Below are positions 1 through 7,614 of a stretch of 64,000 nt of DNA, one piece after another. The notes beneath the pieces are model-generated. The model was not told the origin of the DNA and did not search any database. It was given only the letters and a program-made list of their open reading frames with translations. The stretch's first letter is position 1, and each line of letters starts with the position of its first letter. Made by a program: the position numbers and the translations under genes. Source of the DNA: Candidatus Methylomirabilota bacterium (GTDB lineage: Bacteria; Methylomirabilota; Methylomirabilia; Methylomirabilales; Methylomirabilaceae); NCBI GenBank assembly GCA_003104975.1, contig PQAM01000015.1:97367-161366 (forward strand). Reading direction: 5' to 3'.

Positions 1-1
1 A

Positions 2-61
2 CGGGCTGAACTGGAAGGGATCCCCTGGGAGCAGGCGGTCATGGTGGGCGCCCATGGGTAA
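2..61 (+). CDS. gltB: glutamate synthase large subunit, C-terminal tip (partial)
   Basis: Frame 2 reads 19 codons to a TAA stop at 59-61, ending in MVGAHG. It overlaps the gltD start by 8 bases in a different frame, the usual tight gltB-gltD coupling. Only the end of the gene is in the window, so the identification rests mainly on the neighbour and on the tail of the peptide. The full enzyme would carry the glutaminase and FMN/Fe-S synthase domains of NADPH-dependent glutamate synthase. Confidence 0.6.
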   Translation, partial: RAELEGIPWEQAVMVGAHG

Positions 62-1499
62 GCCGACCGGTTTCATCGAATTCAAGCGCGAAAAGCAGCC
101 GTACCGGCCTGTCTCGGAGCGGGTCCGTGACTGGCAACAGGTGATGCTGCCGTGGCCGGCGGAGACCCTGAAGCGACAGGGGGCGCGCTGCATGGACTGT
201 GGTGTCCCCTTCTGTCATCAGGGGTGTCCGCTGGGCAACATCATCCCAGACTGGAACGACCTGGTCTATCGCGACCGGTGGCTGGACGCCATCGAGCGTC
301 TGCACGCCACCAACAACTTCCCGGAGTTTACCGGGACGGCCTGTCCCGCACCCTGCGAGGGTTCGTGCGTCCTGGGCATTAACAACGATCCGGTGACGAT
401 CAAGGCCATCGAGTTGGCTATCGTCGAACACGCCTTCGAGGCTGGATGGATCCGGCCGGAGCCGCCTGCCGTCCGCACCGGCAAGAAGGTCGCTGTGATC
501 GGTTCAGGCCCGGCAGGGCTGGCGGCAGCTCAGCAGCTCAACCGAGCCGGCCACTGGGTGACGGTCTTTGAGCGGGCCGACCGGATCGGGGGCCTGCTGC
601 GCTACGGGATCCCGGAGTTCAAACTCGAAAAACGGGTCCTGGAGAGGAGACTGGACCAGCTCCAGAAGGAAGAGATCCAGTTCCGGGCCAATGCGAATGT
701 CGGCGTCAACGTACCCGTTGATGAGCTGCGGCGTGAATTTGATGCGATCCTGCTGGCCGGGGGCGCGACGGCACCACGCGACCTGAAGATCCCGGGACGC
801 GAACTGCGCGGGATCTACTTCGCCATGGAGTACCTCACGCTTCAGAACCGACGCTGCCAAGGCGATACCATTCCCGATGACGCGTTCATCACCGCGAGCG
901 GCAAGCGCGTCATCATCATCGGCGGCGGCGATACCGGCGCCGACTGCCTGGGAACCGCCATCCGCCAGGGCGCACTCTCCATTCGCCAATTCGAGTTGCT
1001 GCCATGCCCGCCGGACACACGTGCGCCCGAAAATCCCTGGCCCCAGTGGCCCGTCGTCTTCAGGACCTCGTCCGCGCACGAAGAGGGCGGCATCCGTGAG
1101 TTTTCGGTCTCGACGACGAGTTTCTCGGGAGAGGCCGGCCAGGTGAAGCGACTGCACGCCCATCGGGTCGAGATGACGAACGAAAACGGTCGGATGGCGT
1201 TCAAGCCAATTCCGGGAACCGAGTTCGAAATAGAGGCCGATCTGATCCTGCTGGCCATGGGCTTCCTGGGTCCAGAGCGGACCGGACTGCTCAGCGATCT
1301 TGGTGTAAGGCTGACCGATCGCGGAAACGTCTGGCGGGAAGAGAACTGGATGACCAGCGTGCCGGGCGTCTTCACGGCGGGCGACATGCAGCGCGGCCAA
1401 TCGCTCATCGTCTGGGCCATCGCCGAAGGCCGCAGCGCCGCCCGCGGCATCGACCACTACCTCATGGGCTGTTCCGCCCTGCCCGCCCCGCTCCCATAA
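54..1499 (+). CDS. gltD: glutamate synthase (NADPH) small subunit
   Basis: The beta subunit of glutamate synthase is cytoplasmic. It takes electrons from NADPH through FAD and passes them via Fe-S clusters to the GltB subunit, which converts glutamine and 2-oxoglutarate to two glutamates. An N-terminal cysteine-rich segment holds Cys46, 49, 54 and 58 (motif CMDCGVPFCHQGC) and a second set in CPAPCEGSC near residue 100. A Rossmann motif GSGPAGLAAA lies near residue 150 (FAD) and GGGDTG near residue 290 (NADPH). At 481 residues it has the normal family length and looks intact. The ATG overlaps the end of gltB, indicating translational coupling. It is unrelated in function to the flagellar genes that follow. 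Confidence 0.95.
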   Translation: MGKPTGFIEFKREKQPYRPVSERVRDWQQVMLPWPAETLKRQGARCMDCGVPFCHQGCPLGNIIPDWNDLVYRDRWLDAIERLHATNNFPEFTGTACPAPCEGSCVLGINNDPVTIKAIELAIVEHAFEAGWIRPEPPAVRTGKKVAVIGSGPAGLAAAQQLNRAGHWVTVFERADRIGGLLRYGIPEFKLEKRVLERRLDQLQKEEIQFRANANVGVNVPVDELRREFDAILLAGGATAPRDLKIPGRELRGIYFAMEYLTLQNRRCQGDTIPDDAFITASGKRVIIIGGGDTGADCLGTAIRQGALSIRQFELLPCPPDTRAPENPWPQWPVVFRTSSAHEEGGIREFSVSTTSFSGEAGQVKRLHAHRVEMTNENGRMAFKPIPGTEFEIEADLILLAMGFLGPERTGLLSDLGVRLTDRGNVWREENWMTSVPGVFTAGDMQRGQSLIVWAIAEGRSAARGIDHYLMGCSALPAPLP

Positions 1500-1727
1500 C
1501 CTCATCCGGCCTTCTCCTCCTCACAATTCTTCATCCGGACCTCGGGGCTTCTTCGACCCGGCCCAACCCCGGCTACGGAGGAAATCTCCGGTAGACGGCC
1601 GGACTTTTGCTATACTTGTAATGTTGGGCGTTGGAGATTGAGAACCGGGCGGCTCGGAGCGATACCAGTGGTTATTTTTCCTACACCGAGTTCTAACACC
1701 TCAGAACCGCCCAAGGGACGGAAGGAC

Positions 1728-2384
1728 GTGTCTCGCTCCGCAAAGACCGACTCCCTGTCGTGGCGACTTGCCGGCATAGTCGCCATGGTGATGTTGCTGA
1801 CATCACAATCGAATGTCCCGTATGCAGGCACCTCTGCAGGGGTAGCCTTTGCCGCCCAGCGCGCCCCGCTCACCGGTCAGCTTCTGGTCGCCAGGGATGA
1901 ACTTCGAGACCCGCGATTCTTTCACTCCGTCGTCTATGTGGTTCACCATGATGCAGGGGGAGCGATGGGCCTCATCGTGAATAGACCGATGGGGAAGGCA
2001 CCGTTATCCGAACTACTGGAACAAGCCGGGTTAGAAGGCACCGGGGTCACAGGAGAGATCCGCGTACACTTTGGAGGGCCGGTCGAGCCACAACGAGGAT
2101 TCGTCTTACATACGGCCGATTATAAGTCCGAGGGTACAGAGGTCGTAGGGAACGGCATTGCCGTAACGGTAAGGGCGGAGATTCTCCGCGCCATAGGCGA
2201 TGGAACCGGACCACGCCGGAGTCTCTTTGCGCTGGGTTATGCGGGTTGGGCGTCAGGTCAGCTTGAGGCCGAAATCGAGGCGGGAGCCTGGGAGATCGTT
2301 TCAGCCGACGAGGCGCTCCTCTTCGATGACAACACAGACACCAAATGGGAGCGCGGGATGGCCCGACGAACGATTTATCTCTAA
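1728..2384 (+). CDS. YqgE/AlgH family protein with an N-terminal signal-like segment
   Basis: Residues from about 43 onward match the YqgE/AlgH (UPF0301/DUF179) family: GQLLVARDELRDPRF, then GGAMGLIVNRPMG, VHFGGPVEPQRGFVLH and LGYAGWASGQLEAEI near the end. The biochemical role of the family is not established. I chose the GTG at 1728 because GGACGGAAGGA sits directly before it; an in-frame TTG at 1638 is possible but lacks such a site. With this start there are about 42 extra residues before the domain, containing a basic stretch and a hydrophobic core (AGIVAMVMLL) followed by small residues, which looks like a signal peptide or membrane anchor. Typical YqgE proteins are about 185 residues and cytoplasmic, so the extension is unusual. 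Confidence 0.85.
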   Translation: MSRSAKTDSLSWRLAGIVAMVMLLTSQSNVPYAGTSAGVAFAAQRAPLTGQLLVARDELRDPRFFHSVVYVVHHDAGGAMGLIVNRPMGKAPLSELLEQAGLEGTGVTGEIRVHFGGPVEPQRGFVLHTADYKSEGTEVVGNGIAVTVRAEILRAIGDGTGPRRSLFALGYAGWASGQLEAEIEAGAWEIVSADEALLFDDNTDTKWERGMARRTIYL

Positions 2385-2411
2385 CATATTCGCACGCGGC
2401 CCACGGTTCTA

Positions 2412-2439
2412 TCAAGTCGTGTCCACAGCTCGTCGATAA
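2412..2439 (+). promoter_or_regulatory. possible sigma-28 promoter before the FliK-like gene
   Basis: TCAAGTC at 2412 and GTCGATAA at 2432 resemble the FliA -35 (TAAAGTTT/TCAAGT) and -10 (GCCGATAA) boxes. The distance from the first base of one to the first base of the other is 20, one more than the enteric standard but the same as the other candidates in this window. It lies 85 bases before the GTG at 2524. One mismatch in the -10 keeps this tentative. Confidence 0.35.
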
Positions 2440-2523
2440 TAGATGTAGAGCGATATCTACGCCGACCGGCGTTGTATCGCCGCATATCTACGTCACTGAA
2501 TAGCCTGCGCGGGAGAAGCCTCT

Positions 2524-4089
2524 GTGACAGCAAGGATCGATTCGGCTCTACTCGCCCGTTTCCAGACCCTCACCGCGCCTCTGCGCGAGGTGAGCGTCCC
2601 GCTCCCGCGACTCGAGCCGGGTCAGGTGCTTCGTGGTCGAGTACTTGCGGTACGAGGCAGCCAGATACTGATCGCGCTGTTGGGGGAGCAAATCGCGGCC
2701 GAGAGCCCGCTACCGGTCCAGGTTGGACAGGTCCTGGACCTGGTCGTACGCAAGGTCCAGCCGGATCGAATGACCCTGCAGATCGCCTTAGAGACCGACA
2801 GCGCGACGCGAGCCCATCAAGCGTTCACCGACCAAGACGTGACTCAACTGCTCGCCGAGCAACGATTGGCGGCAGATCCCATCAACCTACTGATCGCCCG
2901 CGCACTGATCCGCCAAGCGCTCCCGGTCACCAATAGGATCGTACTCGCCGCACGAAACGCGCTCTCATTCATCCGGCCCCCTACGGCCGAGGAGGCTGAT
3001 GCGGCGATCTTTCTTATGGTCAGGGATCTCCCCGTTACACCCCAGAGTCTGGAACTGGCACAGGCCGCTCTGCGGCAGCCGAACGGCCTTGGCGCTGGTG
3101 TGCAAACACTCGCAACTCAACTGGTTGAGCTGATCTTGCTGACGGCGCAAGACAGCACGCTCGCGGCGCTACCGCGGCCCCTGTTCGCCCTGGTACAACA
3201 GGTCTTGCAGGATCTGCCGCTGCTCATGCCGGACCATGCCGGCGGCCAGGCATCTGCCGCGCTGATCCGCCAGGTGCTGGATCAGACCGGCACACCTACA
3301 GAAGCGCGTCTCGCGCGGCTGCTCACAGAACCCGATACGGTCGTCTCTCCTCCCGACCGATCAACCGATTGGACAAGCATACAGCTACCCGCCACAAAGA
3401 CAGAGGCCGTCATCATCACACCACTGCCGGCATCAGAGGACCATCCGGAGCTTGCACAAGCGGATACACGCCATACGCTCCCATCGCCGACGCAACGCCG
3501 CCCTCAAGAGGCGACCTACGACTTCCGGCTGCAGCTCGCCCGTCTCGACGATACGCTGGCTCACGCTGCCGCCGAGTTGCCGCACCACCATGCGGCCGTG
3601 CCGACGCTCCATGCACTTCAGACGACGATCCGCGAACTCATCTCGGTGATTGAAGCGGATCAACTCACGAACGCCGGCATGCCTCCGCCTAACCAGGTCC
3701 AGGGTTACTACCTGTTCCATCTGCCGATCGCCGCCGCCGGCCAGGACGCGACCGATACCGCCGAGGTGCGACTCTATTACCAGCAGCAAGACCGCCACAA
3801 GCGGGTGAACCCCGATAATGCGCACCTGGCGTTTCTGCTTCAGATGAGCTCCTTAGGATCAGTCGATATCCATGTAGATTTGTACCGGAAGCATCTGCGG
3901 TGCCGGATTGAGTGCTCACGCCAGGACGCGACAAACCTATTCCAGGAGTCGTCGCATGAGCTGGAAGGGCGTCTGCAACAAATCGGCTATACCGTAGATT
4001 CGATACGCAGCGTCACAACTCGCTCGGCTGATGCGCCCGTCGAAGGCGAGTCCTCGCCTAGTCTGTTCAAGATCGACGTACAGGCGTAG
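2524..4089 (+). CDS. FliK-like flagellar hook-length control family protein
   Basis: A 521-residue protein starting at GTG 2524 with GGGAGAAG as ribosome site. Residues 1-95 are a small beta-rich N-terminal region (PGQVLRGRVLAVRGSQILIAL). The middle is helical and Q/T/L-rich. The C-terminal 160 residues (YYLFHLPIA, EVRLYYQQ, HLAFLLQMSSLGSVDIHVDL, then LEGRLQQIGYTVDSI) resemble the Flg_hook C-terminal domain of FliK. It is followed by a short FlhB-C-like gene, the same pairing as ylqG-ylqH in Bacillus. A second and more classical fliK lies at 23151-25352, so this is probably an accessory or specialised copy whose target may be the small FlhB-like partner. Family assignment is fairly secure; function is inference. 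Confidence 0.7.
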   Translation: MTARIDSALLARFQTLTAPLREVSVPLPRLEPGQVLRGRVLAVRGSQILIALLGEQIAAESPLPVQVGQVLDLVVRKVQPDRMTLQIALETDSATRAHQAFTDQDVTQLLAEQRLAADPINLLIARALIRQALPVTNRIVLAARNALSFIRPPTAEEADAAIFLMVRDLPVTPQSLELAQAALRQPNGLGAGVQTLATQLVELILLTAQDSTLAALPRPLFALVQQVLQDLPLLMPDHAGGQASAALIRQVLDQTGTPTEARLARLLTEPDTVVSPPDRSTDWTSIQLPATKTEAVIITPLPASEDHPELAQADTRHTLPSPTQRRPQEATYDFRLQLARLDDTLAHAAAELPHHHAAVPTLHALQTTIRELISVIEADQLTNAGMPPPNQVQGYYLFHLPIAAAGQDATDTAEVRLYYQQQDRHKRVNPDNAHLAFLLQMSSLGSVDIHVDLYRKHLRCRIECSRQDATNLFQESSHELEGRLQQIGYTVDSIRSVTTRSADAPVEGESSPSLFKIDVQA

Positions 4090-4097
4090 CGAGTTGT

Positions 4098-4194
4098 GTC
4101 ATTGCGAGGAGTGCAGCGACGAAGCAATCCCACCGTTCTCTGCAATCTTAAGAACGCTGAGATTGCCGCGCTCCCGTTGGTCGCTCGCAATGAC
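4098..4194. repeat. 97-bp dispersed-type inverted repeat
   Basis: The ends are GTCATTGCGAG at 4098 and CTCGCAATGAC ending at 4194, an 11-base perfect inverted repeat. Inside, GACGAAGCAATC on the left and GAGATTGC plus GGTCGCT on the right give further imperfect pairing. It fills the gap between the FliK-like and FlhB-like genes. The structure is that of a REP/MITE-like element. Only this copy is in the window. Confidence 0.65.
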
Positions 4195-4234
4195 GAGCCA
4201 AACAGAGATCTTGCGAAGGATGGAGAACCGACCC

Positions 4235-4519
4235 GTGGCTAGACGCCGACGATCTTCACCTGACGTGCAGCGGGCCGTCGCCCTGAAGTACGACGCTGCC
4301 GAATACGCGGCGCCCGAGGTCGTCGCCTCCGGCCGCGGACACATCGCAGAAAAGATTATCGCGCTCGCCAGGACGCACGGCGTGTACATCAAAGAGGATC
4401 CGGATCTGGTGGAAGTCCTCGCCAGACTCGACATCGGCGAGGTCATCCCGCCGGAGCTGTATGCGGTCGTCGCCGAGATCCTGGCTTTTGTGTATCGAGT
4501 CAACGCGCAGAAGCGGTAA
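4235..4519 (+). CDS. FlhB cytoplasmic-domain-like protein (FhlB/YlqH type)
   Basis: About 94 residues matching the part of FlhB that follows the autocleavage point: AVALKYDAAEYAAPEVVASGRGHIAEKI, then GVYIKEDPDLVEVLARLDIGEVIPPELY and EILAFVYRVN. It has no membrane segment and no cleavage motif, so it looks like a pre-cut FlhB C-terminal domain. GTG 4235 is preferred (GAAGGATGGAG upstream); ATG 4220 is a close alternative. Stand-alone proteins of this type can substitute for or modulate FlhB in export-substrate switching in other bacteria. Its linkage to a FliK-like gene supports that role here, as inference. Confidence 0.8.
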   Translation: MARRRRSSPDVQRAVALKYDAAEYAAPEVVASGRGHIAEKIIALARTHGVYIKEDPDLVEVLARLDIGEVIPPELYAVVAEILAFVYRVNAQKR

Positions 4520-4616
4520 TCCAACGTATCACCGTCCTCGTTGCGCGATCCATCCAGAGACGTTCAATCGCCCGGATAGCTGCCACACGCGCTCAATGGA
4601 AGGCGCCCGTACGCCC

Positions 4617-5258
4617 TTACGCGACGCCGCTGCGCGCCTTGACCTGGCACCGCGTAATAAACTGGGACAGCCGTCGCTCGTCCGGCCTCGGCAGACCCGT
4701 AATACGGAGTGCGACCCTCAATCGCTGTTGCCCAAGACGTAAAAACGGTTCGGTCCGCACGACCATCGCGTCGGCCCGGATGGGCGGCTCGCCGCCGGGC
4801 AGCGTCATCGAGAGCTGAACCGTATCCCCTGTCCCGAGGCGCCCGTCGAACACAATGAGTAACCCGCCGCGACTGATGTTGACCGCTGTCGCGCGCGACG
4901 TGGCCGTTTTCTGCCCGCCTCTCGGTATGACCAACTCGACGTCCAACAGGCACGGTTGCCTCACATCCTCCCGACGTTGAACCCTGCAAATCTCCCGTGG
5001 GGGCGTCAGATGCAGCAAGAGGCCGGATGATTGCAGCGGCGTCGAGTCAAAGCAATACAGGGCATCGTCGGCCGCCGCAGAGATCCGCACCGTTTTCGCC
5101 GCACGCAAGGATGTCGCCGGCCGATCCCCAACCCCCTCAGGCGCCAGCGACACAACCAGTGTCTGCGAATCGGCGCGCAGGATGGTCCCCGTCATCGAAG
5201 CGGGAGGATCGGTCCATTCGACCCTCACCTTCAGATCCTTACAGATCTTGCTGCTCAC
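4617..5258 (-). CDS. PilZ-domain c-di-GMP receptor, YcgR-like
   Basis: A 213-residue cytoplasmic protein. Residues 1-100 form a beta-rich YcgR-N-like domain. The PilZ domain follows with RREDVR near residue 110 (the RxxxR element) and NISRGG near residue 145 (the D/NxSxxG element), the two motifs that bind c-di-GMP. Proteins of this architecture act as flagellar brakes. I start it at GTG 5258, which overlaps the upstream peptidase gene by 20 bases; the open frame runs further but would enter that gene. It is the last gene of the long minus-strand flagellar cluster, and the HD-GYP phosphodiesterase at 40915-42390 could lower its ligand. Confidence 0.85.
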   Translation of the reverse strand: MSSKICKDLKVRVEWTDPPASMTGTILRADSQTLVVSLAPEGVGDRPATSLRAAKTVRISAAADDALYCFDSTPLQSSGLLLHLTPPREICRVQRREDVRQPCLLDVELVIPRGGQKTATSRATAVNISRGGLLIVFDGRLGTGDTVQLSMTLPGGEPPIRADAMVVRTEPFLRLGQQRLRVALRITGLPRPDERRLSQFITRCQVKARSGVA

Positions 5259-6123
5259 GTCTGTCTTCCGATTCTGGACTTCCGACCATCGGGTCGATGG
5301 GGTAGCCGTTCTTGCGAAGCTCAAAGTGCAGGTGCGGTCCGGTGGCCCTCCCCGTTGCGCCGACAACGGCAATGGGCATTTCCCGATCCACCACAACCCC
5401 GACCGGAATCAGATTGGACGCATTGTGGCCATACGACGTCGTGAACCCTCCCGTGTGCGCCAGGACAATCAGATTACCGTAACCGACCGTTCGCCCGCTG
5501 AAGATGACCCGGCCAGGCGCCGCCGGATAGACCAGCGATCCGGCCGGCATTCTGATATCGACCCCCGCATGAAAGGCCCTCACACCGGTAACCGGATCGA
5601 TTCGAGGACCGAATGAGGAGCTCAATCGACCCGCGAACGATTGCATCAAGGCCCTCAGGCCGTGCAGGATGCCGGCGGGGGGTATACTCGCCTCTGCAAC
5701 CGCTGCATGACGATGGAGCCCGATATCGCGCCGGCTCCCCCTCGTGCCGGACAGTACCGCGGAGAAATCGATGGCCTGACCGGGACGGATGCGATCAGGA
5801 TCGGTCAGCCGATTGGCCCTGGCGACGATACCGACGGTGCGGTAGAGGATCTCGACATCCGCCGAGGCACCGCTCTCACGCAACGCTGCCTGGACCATGT
5901 GGGATAGCGTATCGCCGGGACGGACGATGCGAATGGTTCGCGCGTCGGTCGCCGTCGCAACGTCACGCCCATTCGCTGTCTCGTCCATCCGGGCGCCGGC
6001 CTCGGTCAGCAGATGCGGAAACCGTGACCTGCTTGATTCCAGCTCGACGCGGTCGGGCCTACCGGCATTCCCGATCGGACCTTCCGCCCCCGCATGGCGC
6101 TCAGCAGCCCACCTGACGTCCAT
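5239..6123 (-). CDS. LysM and M23 family metallopeptidase
   Basis: A 294-residue protein. Residues 60-120 carry a LysM-like repeat (IRIVRPGDTLSHMV ... ANRLTDPDRIRPGQAI). Residues 165-285 are an M23 (LytM) peptidase domain with zinc-ligand motifs FHAGVDI and GPHLHFEL, so it should be catalytically competent against peptidoglycan cross-bridges. No clear signal peptide is visible at the chosen ATG, which is odd for a wall enzyme. The start overlaps the upstream gene by 23 bases. Its place in the flagellar cluster suggests a role in opening peptidoglycan for the rod or remodelling around the motor; this is inference. Confidence 0.85.
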   Translation of the reverse strand: MDVRWAAERHAGAEGPIGNAGRPDRVELESSRSRFPHLLTEAGARMDETANGRDVATATDARTIRIVRPGDTLSHMVQAALRESGASADVEILYRTVGIVARANRLTDPDRIRPGQAIDFSAVLSGTRGSRRDIGLHRHAAVAEASIPPAGILHGLRALMQSFAGRLSSSFGPRIDPVTGVRAFHAGVDIRMPAGSLVYPAAPGRVIFSGRTVGYGNLIVLAHTGGFTTSYGHNASNLIPVGVVVDREMPIAVVGATGRATGPHLHFELRKNGYPIDPMVGSPESEDRREQQDL

Positions 6124-6679
6124 TCCCGTTCTCCTCTGCCGAACCGCCGTCGCTCGTGTCGTGACCGCGGCTCATGTTCTCCGTCGGACCATCCGCCCCG
6201 ACCGAGGCCATCGCCGGGAGATGGAGCATCGACGCCCTCGCCTTCCGAAGATTCATCAGCAGCGCCACCTCCCCCATCGTCATCCCGGTCGCCCGAGCCG
6301 CTTCGGCAGGGCTGAGGCCCAGGTCGAGGAGTTGCAGGGCCGCCCCCCCCGCCTCCGGTCGCTGCGGAAGCGCCTGATACCGGTCGGCCGTTCGCAGCAC
6401 CTGCGCTGCCAGCGCCGAAAACTCCCGAACCAGCTCTCGCAGTTCTGCCTGCGCCGCCGCCAGGTCGGCGGCCGCAGGCGTCGCCTCTCTGCAGGTCTCA
6501 ACGCTCGCTGGCTCTGCGTGCAGGGTTGCCCCATGCAGTCGTCGTCTCACCAGAACGAACGCCGCACAGAGGCTCACCAACGCGACGGTCAGCAGGCCGA
6601 GCACGACGGCCTCTTGCGCTCCAAGCGTAAAGAAATAGGTATCAACGTCCCTTACGATCGACGCGATCCAATTGCTCAT
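6101..6679 (-). CDS. DUF2802-like single-pass membrane protein
   Basis: A 192-residue protein with one membrane helix at about residues 24-45 (VVLGLLTVALVSLCAAFVLV), a coiled-coil-prone middle rich in A/E/Q/R, and a C-terminal helix-turn-helix-like segment LGLSPAEAARATGMTMGEVALLMNL. The order anchor, helix, short HTH-like motif is typical of DUF2802 proteins found in flagellar and chemotaxis operons. No function is established for the family. The gene lies between a small unknown gene and the M23 peptidase with short or overlapping junctions, so it is co-transcribed. Confidence 0.65.
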   Translation of the reverse strand: MSNWIASIVRDVDTYFFTLGAQEAVVLGLLTVALVSLCAAFVLVRRRLHGATLHAEPASVETCREATPAAADLAAAQAELRELVREFSALAAQVLRTADRYQALPQRPEAGGAALQLLDLGLSPAEAARATGMTMGEVALLMNLRKARASMLHLPAMASVGADGPTENMSRGHDTSDGGSAEENGNGRQVGC

Positions 6680-6707
6680 GTGCCACTCCTCTCATCACGG
6701 TCGCTGT

Positions 6708-7004
6708 TCAGATTGCGATATCGATGAGCCGACCCTTGGGCGGGATCGAGGTGATGGTCTGCTCCCGACTGTAGCAGGCTTCTGAGCATTCCTGATCAAC
6801 AGACTGCCCCTCAGCCGGCCCAGGCGGCAGCGGCCGGTCACCCGATGCCGTCGCCGCACCGGACCCACCCCGCTTCGGCCTGCGCCGGGGCGTCCCTCGC
6901 GGCGTGTCCTTCCCATCCCCGCGCGACTCCGATACGCGCTGCAGCGCGCCGACATCCGGCACAGACTCGTTGACCCGAGACAGACCGTCCATCATCGACA
7001 CCAT
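6708..7004 (-). CDS. small basic hypothetical protein of the flagellar cluster
   Basis: 98 residues, not recognised as a family. The N-terminal half is polar with a run of R, K, G and P (GTPRRRPKRGG); the end is IPPKGRLIDIAI. It begins one base after the stop of the upstream lipoprotein and has GGAGAG ahead of its ATG, so it is probably a real co-transcribed gene. The last residues RLIDIAI resemble the end of FliK in this window (DRLIDVRV), which may hint at a shared C-terminal recognition element. Low complexity in the middle limits confidence. Confidence 0.55.
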   Translation of the reverse strand: MVSMMDGLSRVNESVPDVGALQRVSESRGDGKDTPRGTPRRRPKRGGSGAATASGDRPLPPGPAEGQSVDQECSEACYSREQTITSIPPKGRLIDIAI

Positions 7005-7005
7005 A

Positions 7006-7614
7006 TCACCGGATACTCTCCACTAGCCTTCGCACCGCGATGCGGGTCGCACGTTCAAACGACCAGCCGGCCGTCCCGGCGCTTCCCGGTGCGATCTTTT
7101 CGGCCCACAGCAACGCGCCGGCCGGCAGCGCCACAAGTCTTGCCTCAACCCCAACCCTCGTCACCCTGGCCGTTCCGTCCCAATACTGATCAACACCGTA
7201 CAGATCGACGACGATGGCCCGTCGGACCCCGAGCGCAGCCCAGTCGATTGCGGGGACGAAGGGTGTCGGGTGTCGGGTGTCGGGTGTCGGGTCGTCGATT
7301 GAGACCGAGTGGTCGATGCGCCACTCCCAGCCTCGCAATCGGGCCTCCTCCCGCAGCCAGTCCGGTCCCCGGACGTCGATCCCGGCACGCGACAACTCAA
7401 GAACGAAGAGCCTGGCCACCTCCTCGACCAACGGTCGATCCTCGACGGACACCAACGCCGGCAGCACCACAGTCCGACCCTCCCTGGGGATGACGACCGG
7501 CTGAGGTACGGGCGGAGGGGTCGACGATGCGCATCCTCCAACCAGCAGACCCGCGCTCAAGAACACGGCCAATACCAGCTCACGAAGCGTAAAGGTCACG
7601 CTCTCCTCGGTCAT
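7006..7614 (-). CDS. lipoprotein of the flagellar cluster, read in frame with fliA
   Basis: The ATG at 7614 is preceded by GGGAGG at ideal spacing and begins a textbook lipoprotein signal: hydrophobic ELVLAVFLSAGLLVGG followed by Cys34. The mature part (about 168 residues) starts with a proline-rich linker and has a TolB/CsgG-like alternating pattern (TVVLPALVSVEDRPLVEEVARLF; AIVVDLYGVDQYWDG), but I cannot assign a family. Four GGGTGTC heptads encode its TPDTRHPTP loop. Translation from this internal start would give a 202-residue outer-membrane-type lipoprotein. The same frame is open upstream into the sigma factor with no stop between them. Confidence 0.75.
   Translation of the reverse strand: MTEESVTFTLRELVLAVFLSAGLLVGGCASSTPPPVPQPVVIPREGRTVVLPALVSVEDRPLVEEVARLFVLELSRAGIDVRGPDWLREEARLRGWEWRIDHSVSIDDPTPDTRHPTPFVPAIDWAALGVRRAIVVDLYGVDQYWDGTARVTRVGVEARLVALPAGALLWAEKIAPGSAGTAGWSFERATRIAVRRLVESIR

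Noticed and set aside
504..1505. 333-codon minus-strand frame opposite gltD
   Set aside because: gltD is complete with cofactor motifs, and the antisense product has no recognisable domain.
1573..1594. terminator hairpin after gltD
   Set aside because: CTACGGAG/CTCCGGTAG pairs imperfectly and no T-run follows, so it is not strong enough to list.
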